Part shown: positions 35,118 to 43,804 of the stretch, piece by piece
How the letters are laid out: each line of letters opens with the position of its first letter
How positions within the stretch are numbered: the first letter of the stretch is position 1
DNA from: an uncultured Paraprevotella sp.
Lineage (GTDB): Bacteria; Bacteroidota; Bacteroidia; Bacteroidales; Bacteroidaceae
Reading direction: 5' to 3'
Assembly (NCBI GenBank): GCA_944321525.1
Contig: CALULQ010000020.1
Span: 1-64,000, forward strand
DNA length: 64,000 nt
Made by a program: the position numbers and the translations under genes
The notes under the pieces: model-generated
Told to the model about the DNA's origin: nothing
Database searches by the model: none
Seen by the model: only the letters and a program-made list of their open reading frames with translations

Positions 35118-36866
35118 TCAACCTTTCTTTTCAAGAAGCCTTTTCCCCACTCGAACAATATCATTACCTAAAACATTCTTAATGGTCTTTTTCACCTTAC
35201 TACTAACCGAAACTTCCATATTATATATTTGGTAAAGCGCGTCATTCTCATCTTTCACGTGTGTGAACACCTCAAAGATCATGGGCTTTTCAGTCAACTC
35301 GGGCGTGACGAAACGGGAATAAACTTTATCGAATTCTTCCTTATTGGATGCTGACAAATATTCATATCCCAAATCTTCCGCATAATGACGGACCAATGTA
35401 AGGGACTGGTGACTAAAATGATCCTTTGCAGAGATATAAGATTCTATATCATTCACACAAGAAACAATATTGGTTTGCTTGAACAATAGGAATTCAGCTC
35501 CTAATGAATTATTAATCAGCAATATTCTTATATTATTCCCGATATGTCGGTTGCCAAGAGAATTCATATCGTAGAAGAACGACAAGTCGCCAACCACGCC
35601 GAAATAGAGTTTGTGTGGATGAAGCAAAGAAGCGCCTATAAGCGAAGAAAGATTTCCGTCAATGCCGAAGCCTCCTTCGTTACAGAAAGTATCAATGCTT
35701 TTGTCTATATTGAAATATCCCCAAGAACGCAACGGGCTGAGTATGCCCAAATGTAAAACACTGTTTTGGGGAAGTTTGTCATGCAGGCGGCTTGCCACCC
35801 AAAGGTGGGAGAATGGCAAATCAGGGATGGCGTTCCATAAGCTTTGCTGGCTTTTCAAACAACTCTTCAAATATGAATCATTGCTATTTGATGCCGCATG
35901 GTCGGCATAATGATTGAAGAAGCTCAATTCTCGCATTTCAAATACATTCGTCAGCTTTCTATAACGGTCTACAATCCGCCCGTCTGCCGCTACGCGCCAC
36001 ACTTCCTTTGGTTTTGAAACAACACCTGGAAAGTCGCTCATATTGCCGATATGAATCAATAAATCCGGCTGACGGTTGCTGTCTTCAATGCTTTGTTGAG
36101 CAACTAAATTATAAGCGACCTTATATTCCCCTTCATAGTTTGCTGTCGGTTCTGTGAAAACAACAGCATTCACTGCATGACAGAATCGGTCTATAGCTTT
36201 TGTTTCTTCCTCTGTCCACCGAATATGTGAGCCACAGAAAATAGCAATCTGCCCTTGGGGCAAAGCCGGTAATGCGTCTTCTATAGTAAAGCGTCTGATT
36301 ACTCTTTGCTTGGACAGTTCTTTAACAGAGAAGTCACGGGAATAGGTAGTTGTCAGATTAATGTGTACCGGACCGCCTCCACGGTGTTTTAGTGCAAGAA
36401 TCGCTTTGTTGACTTTGACGTTACAATCCCACGCTGCGTCATCGTCCTTTACGGTTTGTAGGTGTACGCTACAATTTACCGTATCTTTAGGTTGACTTGA
36501 ACGGTCTATCACTTGCGCTACAAGATGTCCGATCTTGCTTTCATCCTGTGTGGAAGTTACAGCAAGAATAGGCAGCTTCTGGTAATAAGCCTCAGTTAAA
36601 GCTGGGAAATAGTTCCGTGAAGCGGTTGCTCCTGTACAGCTAAGCACTACCGGCTCTCCACTTTCCGCAGCCATACCACAGGCCATGTAAGCAGCCGAGC
36701 GTTCGTCCACGCAACTATACATTTCGAACCAAGGGTCTTGTTGCACGCTTCCTACGAAAGTGACATTTGTTGAACCGGGAGAAGCTATCACCCGTTTAAT
36801 TCCATGTTCTTTTAATAGTGCAATAAGGATTTGCACATTGCGCTCATTGGTATAGTATTGTTCCAT
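35118..36866 (-). CDS. MenD-like thiamine-diphosphate-dependent enzyme in the capsule operon
   Basis: 582 residues from the ATG at 36866, which leaves a 10-bp gap to the SDR gene; the longer frame to 36902 overlaps it. MenD-like features are SPGSTNVTF (29-37), the catalytic Glu in CVDERSAAY (Glu55), FGIDGNLSSLIGAS (400-413) and the ThDP site GDLSFFYDMNSL...LLINN (427-453). Two substrate-binding arginines of true MenD seem replaced: SPGSR becomes SPGST, and the Arg of NRGxxGID becomes Glu (NEGGFGID). With its place in a glycan cluster beside an SDR, I infer a carboligase or decarboxylase making an unusual sugar or acyl substituent rather than menaquinone. Confidence 0.75.
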   Translation of the reverse strand: MEQYYTNERNVQILIALLKEHGIKRVIASPGSTNVTFVGSVQQDPWFEMYSCVDERSAAYMACGMAAESGEPVVLSCTGATASRNYFPALTEAYYQKLPILAVTSTQDESKIGHLVAQVIDRSSQPKDTVNCSVHLQTVKDDDAAWDCNVKVNKAILALKHRGGGPVHINLTTTYSRDFSVKELSKQRVIRRFTIEDALPALPQGQIAIFCGSHIRWTEEETKAIDRFCHAVNAVVFTEPTANYEGEYKVAYNLVAQQSIEDSNRQPDLLIHIGNMSDFPGVVSKPKEVWRVAADGRIVDRYRKLTNVFEMRELSFFNHYADHAASNSNDSYLKSCLKSQQSLWNAIPDLPFSHLWVASRLHDKLPQNSVLHLGILSPLRSWGYFNIDKSIDTFCNEGGFGIDGNLSSLIGASLLHPHKLYFGVVGDLSFFYDMNSLGNRHIGNNIRILLINNSLGAEFLLFKQTNIVSCVNDIESYISAKDHFSHQSLTLVRHYAEDLGYEYLSASNKEEFDKVYSRFVTPELTEKPMIFEVFTHVKDENDALYQIYNMEVSVSSKVKKTIKNVLGNDIVRVGKRLLEKKG

Positions 36867-36876
36867 TGTCTCCTTT

Positions 36877-37746
36877 TTAGAATTTGTAATCAACATCATC
36901 AAATGTTACCAGACCGGCACCGCCTGTCATGCAGACGATGTCTCCTACTATCGTCCTTCCCATATCACTAACCAAGAATACCGCCATATTGGCTATTTCT
37001 TCAGGAAGTGCAAAACGTCCTAACGGGTTATGTTCAAAGGTCAAATCATCTTTCCTGTCTTTCAAAAGCATTGGGGTGGCCGTTGGGCCGGGAGCAACAC
37101 CGTTCACTACAATCCCGTAAGGACTGAACGATTTAGCTAGCCCTAATGTTAATCCTCTTAATCCCCATTTCGACATGGTATAAGCTGAGGATGCAGGGCG
37201 GAAAGAAGACGAAGAAGCTATATTCAGGATATTTCCGGCGATGTTTTGCCGTTTCATGTATCTGCCGATTGCTTGTGAAAGGAAAAACGTACCTTTTAAA
37301 TTGGTATCCATGATTAAATCATATTGTCTTTCATCCGCATTTGAAATGTCGCCGCCAAGAACTCCCGCATTATTGACCAGAATGTCTATCCGTAGGTTCC
37401 ACTGCGATGACATTTTCTGCAAGGCTGGTTCAAAACTTTCAACGCAAGTATTGTCTAGTGCATAACCATATACTTTCTCTGCACATTTTGCAGATGAACG
37501 GAGCGTATCACAAGCTTGATTGATCCGGGTCTCGTTGCGTCCAGTTATGATGACTGTCGCTCCACTGTTTAAAAATGCCTTGGCTATATGAAAACCAATT
37601 CCACTTGTTCCGCCTGTTATTAGTGCGACACGACCGTTTAAGAGTTCATTTGGTGACAATGTCACAATCCTTGCCGTTGTATGGACATTTGGGGTACCAT
37701 TTAATATGAACCTCAATCCTCGTTTCAATACGTTCCTTAATGACAT
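36877..37746 (-). CDS. Short-chain dehydrogenase/reductase
   Basis: 289 residues from the ATG at 37746 (MSLRNVLKRG). The frame extends to 37791, but that part overlaps the flippase gene. It has the Rossmann motif TGGTSGIG (44-51), NNAG (125-128), catalytic Ser in IASSSSF and Tyr189/Lys193 (YTMSK). The first 38 residues are an extension ahead of the usual SDR start. It lies 10 bp before the MenD-like gene, so it may reduce that enzyme's product. Confidence 0.87.
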   Translation of the reverse strand: MSLRNVLKRGLRFILNGTPNVHTTARIVTLSPNELLNGRVALITGGTSGIGFHIAKAFLNSGATVIITGRNETRINQACDTLRSSAKCAEKVYGYALDNTCVESFEPALQKMSSQWNLRIDILVNNAGVLGGDISNADERQYDLIMDTNLKGTFFLSQAIGRYMKRQNIAGNILNIASSSSFRPASSAYTMSKWGLRGLTLGLAKSFSPYGIVVNGVAPGPTATPMLLKDRKDDLTFEHNPLGRFALPEEIANMAVFLVSDMGRTIVGDIVCMTGGAGLVTFDDVDYKF

Positions 37747-37756
37747 GACAATCAAA

Positions 37757-39313
37757 TTATTTATTAAATATCTTATTGTATATAAGAGCAAGCTTATTGT
37801 TCACCAACATCCGCTCTGACGCTTCAAGTCCCAAGAAATAAACGCTTCCGGCCAATGCGGACAAGGCAACGGCACAAGTCAAAACCAGACGCATAAAAGA
37901 CTCGCCTAACGAGCAAAAAGGAAGCGTTGCCATAACGAATGTGGAAAATGTCACCGGTATGATTCTATATAATGTTTCTTTATAGAACATTCTCACCGGA
38001 AAATTTATCAGTTCTCTTATAATGTGCAGTTTGACAAATATAAGGATGGCATAAATTACAATAAAGACCACGTACGAAGCATATGCCGGGAAACCATTCG
38101 CAAATAGTCCGTAGGAAACGAAAAACACCAATGAACCTATCGAACCAACCCATAGATAATACGTTTTCACTTTGCCGGTCGCCCAACAGGCATTCGCCGT
38201 TGAATTACCAAGAATGTCACAAAGCGTGCCAATCATTGTCAACCGAAGGAAAGTCGCCGTATGCTCCGGTACAGTGTTCAGCCATAGTTTCAAGATAATT
38301 TCCGCTTCGAACATAAAAGGGACGACAAAAAGGAGCATAAGAAAATAGGAATACTTCGCACCACGGCAAACCAATGTATACACATATTCCATATTGCCTG
38401 TCGCATAGGATTTTATTATCTGCGGGTTCAAAGCCGTCGTGAAATTCGTAACAAATTGCCTTACTACGCTTTCTACCTGTGTCGCGATGCCACGTGCGGC
38501 ATTGACCGCCACACCGAAAAATATGTTCATTGCGATGTTTACCCCCTGCGTATTGAACAGATAAGCACCGCTGCCCATCAGATTCCAACCGGCGAAACCG
38601 GCCATATCTTTCATCATAGTCCTATCCAAAATCGGCATATAGCGGCATTCAGAAAAATGTCGCCTGCAATAACCCCCATAAACAAGCCGGATAATCAGCC
38701 CCACGAAGGCAAACAAGACCGAATAGGTTATCAGCTTGTCTATCGGAGAAATATATAAAACATAAACTATCAAAAGTTTTAAAGTCACTTCTAATATGCT
38801 GATATAGGCAAATGCATTCATTTTTTCATGGGCGATAATAGCCGCATTGTACGGGACACTTATCAAATTGAAGATGAACGAGGCGATAGCACATTGAAAC
38901 ACCCAATTGGCAGCATACATTCTGGTTTCTGGTATATTCAGCTTACTATTGACAAACCATACGCCTACGGATTCTGTCAAAATCAAGATTGCCAGAGACA
39001 ACAACAATTGGACATTGACGCTTGTGGAGAATATCCGTTGCAATTTGGGGCTTTCCCCTTTCCCCAGTTCGTATGTCAAAAAGCGGCTGATGGCCGCTCC
39101 TAATGAACCCGTAAAAAAAGAAAACATAAGAACAAAACCCGCCACCACATTATATACGCCATAATCATCCACTCCCAACGTGGCCAATATCACGCGACTT
39201 GTGAAGAGGCCAACAGCCATGGTGAAAATCAGTCGAATATAAAGTAAAAGAGTGTTCTTGGCTATCCGTTTGCTATTGGATTTGTTGGATTGTTCCATCT
39301 TAGTATGCATCAA
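37757..39313 (-). CDS. Wzx-type oligosaccharide flippase
   Basis: 518 residues (or 513 from the ATG at 39298) with about 12-14 spans. Typical PST/MATE segments are RLIFTMAVGLFTSRVILATL, DYGVYNVVAGFVLMFSFF and FAGWNLMGSGAYLFNTQG. It moves the undecaprenyl-linked repeat unit across the inner membrane. It lies 10 bp before the SDR gene and, with the Wzy-like gene, marks a Wzx/Wzy-dependent capsule. Confidence 0.88.
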   Translation of the reverse strand: MMHTKMEQSNKSNSKRIAKNTLLLYIRLIFTMAVGLFTSRVILATLGVDDYGVYNVVAGFVLMFSFFTGSLGAAISRFLTYELGKGESPKLQRIFSTSVNVQLLLSLAILILTESVGVWFVNSKLNIPETRMYAANWVFQCAIASFIFNLISVPYNAAIIAHEKMNAFAYISILEVTLKLLIVYVLYISPIDKLITYSVLFAFVGLIIRLVYGGYCRRHFSECRYMPILDRTMMKDMAGFAGWNLMGSGAYLFNTQGVNIAMNIFFGVAVNAARGIATQVESVVRQFVTNFTTALNPQIIKSYATGNMEYVYTLVCRGAKYSYFLMLLFVVPFMFEAEIILKLWLNTVPEHTATFLRLTMIGTLCDILGNSTANACWATGKVKTYYLWVGSIGSLVFFVSYGLFANGFPAYASYVVFIVIYAILIFVKLHIIRELINFPVRMFYKETLYRIIPVTFSTFVMATLPFCSLGESFMRLVLTCAVALSALAGSVYFLGLEASERMLVNNKLALIYNKIFNK

Positions 39314-39506
39314 ACACCGACTTACACCTACATTACAGACGGTATGTCTAAATCAGCATATTAAAATTCGGTCATTTATAAATTGCCTGCACTCATGTCG
39401 ATAATTGGGTACATAAGTTTTCAGCACAGATTAAAAACAGCACTCGTCGCAGATACACATTTGTTTTAAATGCTACATGCCTGAAGACAAAGCATCCTAT
39501 ATAACA

Positions 39507-40253
39507 TTAATAAAAAGGAATAGGATTACCATCAAATTCATAACATAGGTTACGATTACGCTCTCCTATTTTTTTTGCAGGAATACCACCTACTAAAGTA
39601 TACGGTTCTACATCCTTAGTCACTACCGCACCTGCTGCAACTACCGCACCTTCACCTATCGTCACACTGTGTAATATGGTTACATTAGGTCCAATCCATG
39701 CACGATTACCTATCCTTATTGGCCCTCTTCGACCAGGCATACTTCTGAAATAAGGATCGTTATAATCATGTTGCCCCGTCCAAAGATGAACTTGAGATCC
39801 AAAATTCACATTCTCACCTATATAAATCCCGCCTCGTCGAGCATCCAATATAGCCTTGTCACCAATAATACTGCCTTTACCAAGATGAAGTTTCTCTGCC
39901 GCTCTGATTTCTGCACCAAAGTAAATTATTACATCCTTCCCCATATCAACAAGCCATACATTACGATAAAGGAAATCGCGAATATGATGTGATGGTATTA
40001 ATCCTGTTTGAAAATCAGCATATCGCATATATCCCGCCAGATAACGCCTGCACTGTAATTCCAATTTATGTAACAAAGAGATTTGAGATTGCGCCTGAGG
40101 GGAATTCAACATACTTTCAGAAGAAGATTTTCGTTCAACTTTGCCAACTCTTCGTTGCTGAACCATGCGAATTAATGGTAGTGTCAACACATATATTATC
40201 CACTTCGCATACAAAATCACAACCAATGAAAAAAGTACAATATGAATTGTCAT
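39507..40253 (-). CDS. Left-handed beta-helix acyltransferase (CatB/maltose-acetyltransferase-like)
   Basis: 248 residues. An N-terminal membrane helix and linker of about 60 residues precede hexapeptide-repeat coils: LGKGSIIGDKAILDARRGGI, IYIGENVNFGSQVHLWTGQHD, IRIGNRAWIGPNVTILHSV and GEGAVVAAGAVVTKDVEPYT. The catalytic His is likely in TGQHDY. It should O-acetylate a sugar; the membrane tether is unusual for the family. It lies 193 bp ahead of the flippase start, a gap with no visible gene. Confidence 0.82.
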   Translation of the reverse strand: MTIHIVLFSLVVILYAKWIIYVLTLPLIRMVQQRRVGKVERKSSSESMLNSPQAQSQISLLHKLELQCRRYLAGYMRYADFQTGLIPSHHIRDFLYRNVWLVDMGKDVIIYFGAEIRAAEKLHLGKGSIIGDKAILDARRGGIYIGENVNFGSQVHLWTGQHDYNDPYFRSMPGRRGPIRIGNRAWIGPNVTILHSVTIGEGAVVAAGAVVTKDVEPYTLVGGIPAKKIGERNRNLCYEFDGNPIPFY

Positions 40254-40838
40254 TTTATGTAAAATAAGCGTTCAAATCTGACTATCCTCCGTTTTACGAG
40301 CGGAACGTCTAAAATAAAATTAGAATTCAGTTGATTTTTATAGTTTGTTCTCACTTATGCCGATGGCCAATAGCTTAAGTTTTCCGTAGTCACGGTTGCC
40401 TACGCCTATCTGGGTAAAGAACCTCTTGAGGCACTTTTCATTGCAACTTCTTTTGCCCATCAGTTCGGAATAGCCCTCTTTTTTTGTGCGCAAAAGCGCG
40501 AAGCGTTGTGCGCAAGGCGAATTGTCGTTGTGCGCACAACATGTGGCTGATGTGCGGAAAGACATATTAAGGGAGAATCTGAGCGGCATAGGACGGTGAA
40601 ACCTCATAGACTTGTTCATCATTCACCTCTCACCTCCTCTTCAGGAAGTTTCTTTCAGAAAGGGTTCGCAGGGTTCATACTATCTGTATATCAACGGAAT
40701 GCGGTGAACCCTCTATCCCTTAAGGGTTCACGCGGCATTCACGCGAATGGATTCATAGTCATTGACTCACAATAAGTTTCGATGAAATCGTATAGTGTCA
40801 GCCTAATAACGGTTGTCTTTCATTGCAACTGCCGGCTT
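40254..40838. other. Intergenic region with a doubtful small ORF
   Basis: A 94-codon frame on the minus strand (40338-40622) ends in IGVGNRDYGKLKLLAIGI. Its first half is unlike a normal protein and I recognise no family; I rate it about 0.15 as a gene. The DNA also holds a direct repeat GTTGTGCGCA (near 40503 and 40528) and a GGGTTC-rich stretch (40665-40735). It looks like remnant sequence between the regulatory head of the locus and its biosynthetic genes. Confidence 0.4.
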
Positions 40839-41375
40839 TCAAACCTGCCAAAACGAACTTAACTGCCGACCGTTTTCGAACTGTTCCCACATGCTTACTG
40901 CAGCCGGGACATAATAACTTTTATAGGCTTCCGTTTCCATCAGTTTTTGCATCCCGTCTCTCAATTGTATCAAATTTTCCTCCGGCAGATTTCCGGCTTT
41001 AATTTGTTTGATAAATTCCGCCATCATCCTCTCACTTACATAATCGGGACTATACAAGTCGTCAAAGTATCCATAATGTTCATCTTCCACGAAATGATAA
41101 GCCAGGCTTTCCATAAGCTCCAAGAACATATAGACGGCACTGTCGCAATCACCGTCTTTCAGGAAATCCATGATGTATTCCAAATATGAACACATGTGCC
41201 GGGCTATCGTGTCGCAATCATTGTCAAGATTCTGCTCACAAAAGATGGCTTCAATCGATTCCTTCAACGGAGTCATTTCCACGTCCGTGCGGGGAGTTTC
41301 CTTTCTCCGGCAAAGGATGTATCTCATTTTTTCGGAAGACATGGCATTCAAACTATTACGGATTTCGTTCAACAT
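40839..41375 (-). CDS. Unrecognised 178-residue protein in the second position of the capsule operon
   Basis: Starts MLNEIRNSLNAMSSEKMRYI and is mainly alpha-helical and acidic, with many Glu, Asp, Tyr and Met and no signal peptide or membrane span. It lies 72 bp after upxY, where Bacteroides capsule loci usually carry upxZ, an inhibitor of UpxY proteins of other loci. The sequence does not look like the UpxZ proteins I know, so the role is only suggested by position. Confidence 0.6.
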   Translation of the reverse strand: MLNEIRNSLNAMSSEKMRYILCRRKETPRTDVEMTPLKESIEAIFCEQNLDNDCDTIARHMCSYLEYIMDFLKDGDCDSAVYMFLELMESLAYHFVEDEHYGYFDDLYSPDYVSERMMAEFIKQIKAGNLPEENLIQLRDGMQKLMETEAYKSYYVPAAVSMWEQFENGRQLSSFWQV

Positions 41376-41447
41376 TTGAACTTCATACGCAAAAATATGA
41401 AATCCATCTCACGATTGCAATATTCTTTTGATTTTATAACAGAAAAT

Positions 41448-42038
41448 TCAAAGCAACTGTATGAACTCGGGATTGACTTCCACAGAGGCGGCCAAAAGGG
41501 ACGGGATCTCTACCAGCAAGCGGCGGGTCTTCGAACCGCGGACGGTGAGCAAGCTGCCTTCCAGTCCGTCGAGTTGTCCGCCTATGATGCGGATCTTGCG
41601 GTGGCGCATGTCGGGCGTGATTTCTTCCGGCCGATAATAACGGATAGATTCCGAATGCCCCACAGCCTGGATGAAGCGCTCCATCTCTTCGTTCCGCACG
41701 GTCATCGGCACACGGTTGGTGTTGCGAAGGTATCGGTATTGAAATGTTCGGACACGCCCGACAATGGCATCTATGGTTTCACGGGTGTCGTACACGAAGA
41801 GCAAATCGTGCATATAAGGCGCCATGACCCGATCGCGTTGCCCCCGGCGCAAGACTATTTTCCACACCATGGGGGTAAAGCACCGGACATTCAGTTGTTG
41901 CAACATCAAGAAAGCCGGCACTTTGGTGTTCGGGCGGGTCAAATCGCGCATGACGAACCACTGCTCCTGCCTCTCCGCAATGTCCCTCGCGTCTTCAGTT
42001 TCTGTCATGTCTCGTTCGGTGAAGATAATATCGCCCAA
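41448..42038 (-). CDS. upxY: UpxY-family NusG-like transcription antiterminator
   Basis: 196 residues; an inner ATG at 42008 (MTETEDARD) is an alternative start. The NusG N-terminal domain is seen in QWFVMRDLTRPNTKVPAFLM through RVMAPYMHDLLFVYD, and a KOW-like C-terminal part follows (IRIIGGQLDGLEGSLLTVRG). UpxY proteins bind paused polymerase in the leader of their own capsule operon and allow read-through of the long cluster. It is the first gene after the invertible promoter, as in Bacteroides fragilis and B. thetaiotaomicron capsule loci. Confidence 0.9.
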   Translation of the reverse strand: MGDIIFTERDMTETEDARDIAERQEQWFVMRDLTRPNTKVPAFLMLQQLNVRCFTPMVWKIVLRRGQRDRVMAPYMHDLLFVYDTRETIDAIVGRVRTFQYRYLRNTNRVPMTVRNEEMERFIQAVGHSESIRYYRPEEITPDMRHRKIRIIGGQLDGLEGSLLTVRGSKTRRLLVEIPSLLAASVEVNPEFIQLL

Positions 42039-42199
42039 TCCTGCTTGCCATCATACTCTATTAATCGACAAGCAGTTATATTAGTCCTTTTGCAAAGCAG
42101 GGGGCTGTCCCCTTTTTCTTTCCAACGTCCGTTTGCCATTTAAAAAGGCGTTGTTTCCGGTTGTGCGGTTACAAGAACCGACACTTCTTTTCTCAATGC
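42039..42199 (-). promoter_or_regulatory. Capsule operon leader
   Basis: An untranslated stretch of about 160 bp separates the left inverted repeat from upxY. It holds a small GC hairpin (about 42099-42113, AGGGG/CCCCT type) and AT-rich flanks. By analogy with known upx loci this leader is where UpxY would act; that role is inferred. Confidence 0.5.
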
Positions 42200-42225
42200 A
42201 TCTCTTGGCAAGAGATGTATCGGCA
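42200..42225 (+). repeat. Left inverted repeat of the invertible segment
   Basis: Starts ATCTCTTGGCAAGAGAT, itself a 17-base palindrome with a central G, then GTATCGGCA. It is a perfect 26-bp inverse of 42398-42423. The palindromic part suits a pair of recombinase half-sites. Confidence 0.9.
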
Positions 42226-42386
42226 TCTCCCGGCAGAAAGAACGTGTTAATATATAAGGGGATATAGTCCCTTTCGCGTTGGATTGTTAAACAACCGAGG
42301 TCGACGGGAAGCGGTTCAGGATGTCCTTATTTGTTAAATTCTGAATTAAAATCCGCCTTTATTATGCAAATTCCTGACTTTTTACG

Positions 42387-42394
42387 TACCTTTG
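42387..42394 (+). promoter_or_regulatory. -7 box of the invertible promoter
   Basis: TACCTTTG, an exact TAnnTTTG match. TATG at 42363-42366, 20 bp upstream, is one base from the TTTG element. Confidence 0.75.
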
Positions 42395-42397
42395 TCC

Positions 42398-42423
42398 TGC
42401 CGATACATCTCTTGCCAAGAGAT
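42398..42423 (-). repeat. Right inverted repeat of the invertible segment
   Basis: Reads TGCCGATAC then ATCTCTTGCCAAGAGAT on the plus strand; the exact reverse complement of 42200-42225. Confidence 0.9.
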
Positions 42424-42461
42424 ACACCCTTTTTACACGCCAAGGCATCCTCTACTTTTTT

Positions 42462-43682
42462 TCACAAGATGGAATCCATCACCGCATTATTGGCTTGGTC
42501 CACCAACGACGTGTCAAGCGAAGCCAGATAGATCCGTGTCGTATTCTCCGAATCGTGCCCCATGGCCTCGCTGATGACCGAGAGCGCAATGTTTTTGCTC
42601 TTGGCGATGCTGGCCCAACCATGGCGGGCGACGTAAAAAGTCAGTTCTACCGGACAGCCGACCATCCGCCCCACTCGTTTCAGGTTCTTATTCATCAGGT
42701 GGGACGCATTCAGATATTGGCGCCGCTCTCCTTCTCCGGCTACCTTTATTATAGGCAGCAGGAAAGGAGACGCAGGATTCCAATATTTGTCGACGATGTC
42801 CTGCATGGGCTTTTCCCACTTGACGCTCAACTGCTGGTCGGTCTTATGGCGGCGATATACCAGAAGGCCGCCCCTCAAATCTGCCTTTTTCAGGAACGCC
42901 ATGTCGACGAAAGACATGCCGCGCATGTAGAAACTGAAAAGGAACAGGTCGCGGGCCAGTTCCATCATGGGATGAGACGACAAGTCCAAGCGCCGTATCT
43001 GGCTGATTGTCCCGGAAGGCACGGCACGTTTGGCCGTCTTCTCCACTCCTGTGTACACGCGGCTGAAAGGGTGCCGCGTAGCCACCAACCCTTCTTCCAC
43101 CGCACGGTTGTATATCGCCCTCAAGTTGCGCATATAAAAGGAAATGGTATTAAGGCTCAACCGGCACGATTTCAAGTAGGATTCATATTCCATCATCAAG
43201 ACAGAATCTATCCCGGCCAGCGGCAAATCTCCATTTCCACCACGGAAGCGCACAAAGCTGTTGATGGAGGCAAGGTAAGTCTCCGACAACCGGCATCGCC
43301 CGATATCCGCCAACCGTGCCACAAGAGAGCGGGCGTATGCCACGAAAGTGCCCCGCCCTCCGCTCTCCGACGAATATGCCTCTACGACCTGAACGGAAGT
43401 GTATTCCTCGCCCGCCTGTTCGAAACGCCGGATGACGCCCCGCAACAACTCCTCATCCTTCGACAACCGGCATTCCAAGGCGACCAAGTAGGCATGCCTT
43501 CCGGCCCCGGCATGCAGGTAGTTGACTTTCTCCTTCGCCTTGTCCCACTCTTCGGGATAAAGTTTATACCCTGTGCATACAAGGCGAAGCAAACGCCGGT
43601 GAATGATTTGGAAATACAATGTACCCTCTGCTCCCCGCACTGTCGACGCGCGGAACTTTATTTTCAGTGTAGCCATGCTCAT
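42462..43682 (-). CDS. Tyrosine site-specific recombinase (probable capsule-promoter invertase)
   Basis: About 406 residues; start at 43682 (MSMATLKIKF), or two codons later at 43676. A longer frame to 43850 runs through the tRNA gene and is not credible. It has an N-terminal arm-binding domain, a SAM-like core-binding domain (FRGGNGDLPLAGIDSVLMME) and a catalytic domain with Arg in FSFYMRGMSF, Lys in YRRHKT, ARHGW, MGHDSENTTR and the nucleophile Tyr in IYLASL. It ends 38 bp from the right inverted repeat. In Bacteroides such upx-linked recombinases invert the neighbouring capsule promoter. Confidence 0.88.
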   Translation of the reverse strand: MSMATLKIKFRASTVRGAEGTLYFQIIHRRLLRLVCTGYKLYPEEWDKAKEKVNYLHAGAGRHAYLVALECRLSKDEELLRGVIRRFEQAGEEYTSVQVVEAYSSESGGRGTFVAYARSLVARLADIGRCRLSETYLASINSFVRFRGGNGDLPLAGIDSVLMMEYESYLKSCRLSLNTISFYMRNLRAIYNRAVEEGLVATRHPFSRVYTGVEKTAKRAVPSGTISQIRRLDLSSHPMMELARDLFLFSFYMRGMSFVDMAFLKKADLRGGLLVYRRHKTDQQLSVKWEKPMQDIVDKYWNPASPFLLPIIKVAGEGERRQYLNASHLMNKNLKRVGRMVGCPVELTFYVARHGWASIAKSKNIALSVISEAMGHDSENTTRIYLASLDTSLVDQANNAVMDSIL

Positions 43683-43763
43683 ATCTTTTTGTTCGAAACT
43701 CCCTATCGTACAAGTCCACAAAAAGAATGCGGCCCGCAGAATGGCCGCCCGAGTGCAATCTAT

Positions 43764-43799
43764 AAAAAAAGCTATCTCCCGAATTGGAAATAGCTTTTT
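43764..43799 (-). terminator. Terminator after tRNA-Ala
   Basis: Arms AAAAAGCTAT and ATAGCTTTTT pair around an 11-16 base loop, followed on the minus strand by a T-run. It lies directly between the tRNA and the recombinase gene, so the recombinase should have its own promoter. Confidence 0.7.
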
Positions 43800-43804
43800 A
43801 ACCG

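Larger units (their letters stand above)
42200..42423. promoter_or_regulatory. Invertible promoter segment, drawn in the OFF orientation
   Basis: A 172-bp segment (42226-42397) is bounded by perfect 26-bp inverted repeats. It contains one TAnnTTTG box, on the plus strand (42387-42394), three bases from the right repeat. The capsule genes lie to the left on the minus strand, so this promoter points away from them. Inversion would move the box to about 42229-42236 on the minus strand, facing upxY with a leader of about 180 bp. I see no TAnnTTTG box on the minus strand inside the segment. The arrangement matches phase-variable Bacteroides capsule promoters. Confidence 0.85.

Noticed and set aside
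40338..40622. Minus-strand 94-codon frame in the capsule locus
   Set aside because: No recognisable family and odd composition; recorded only as part of the intergenic region.
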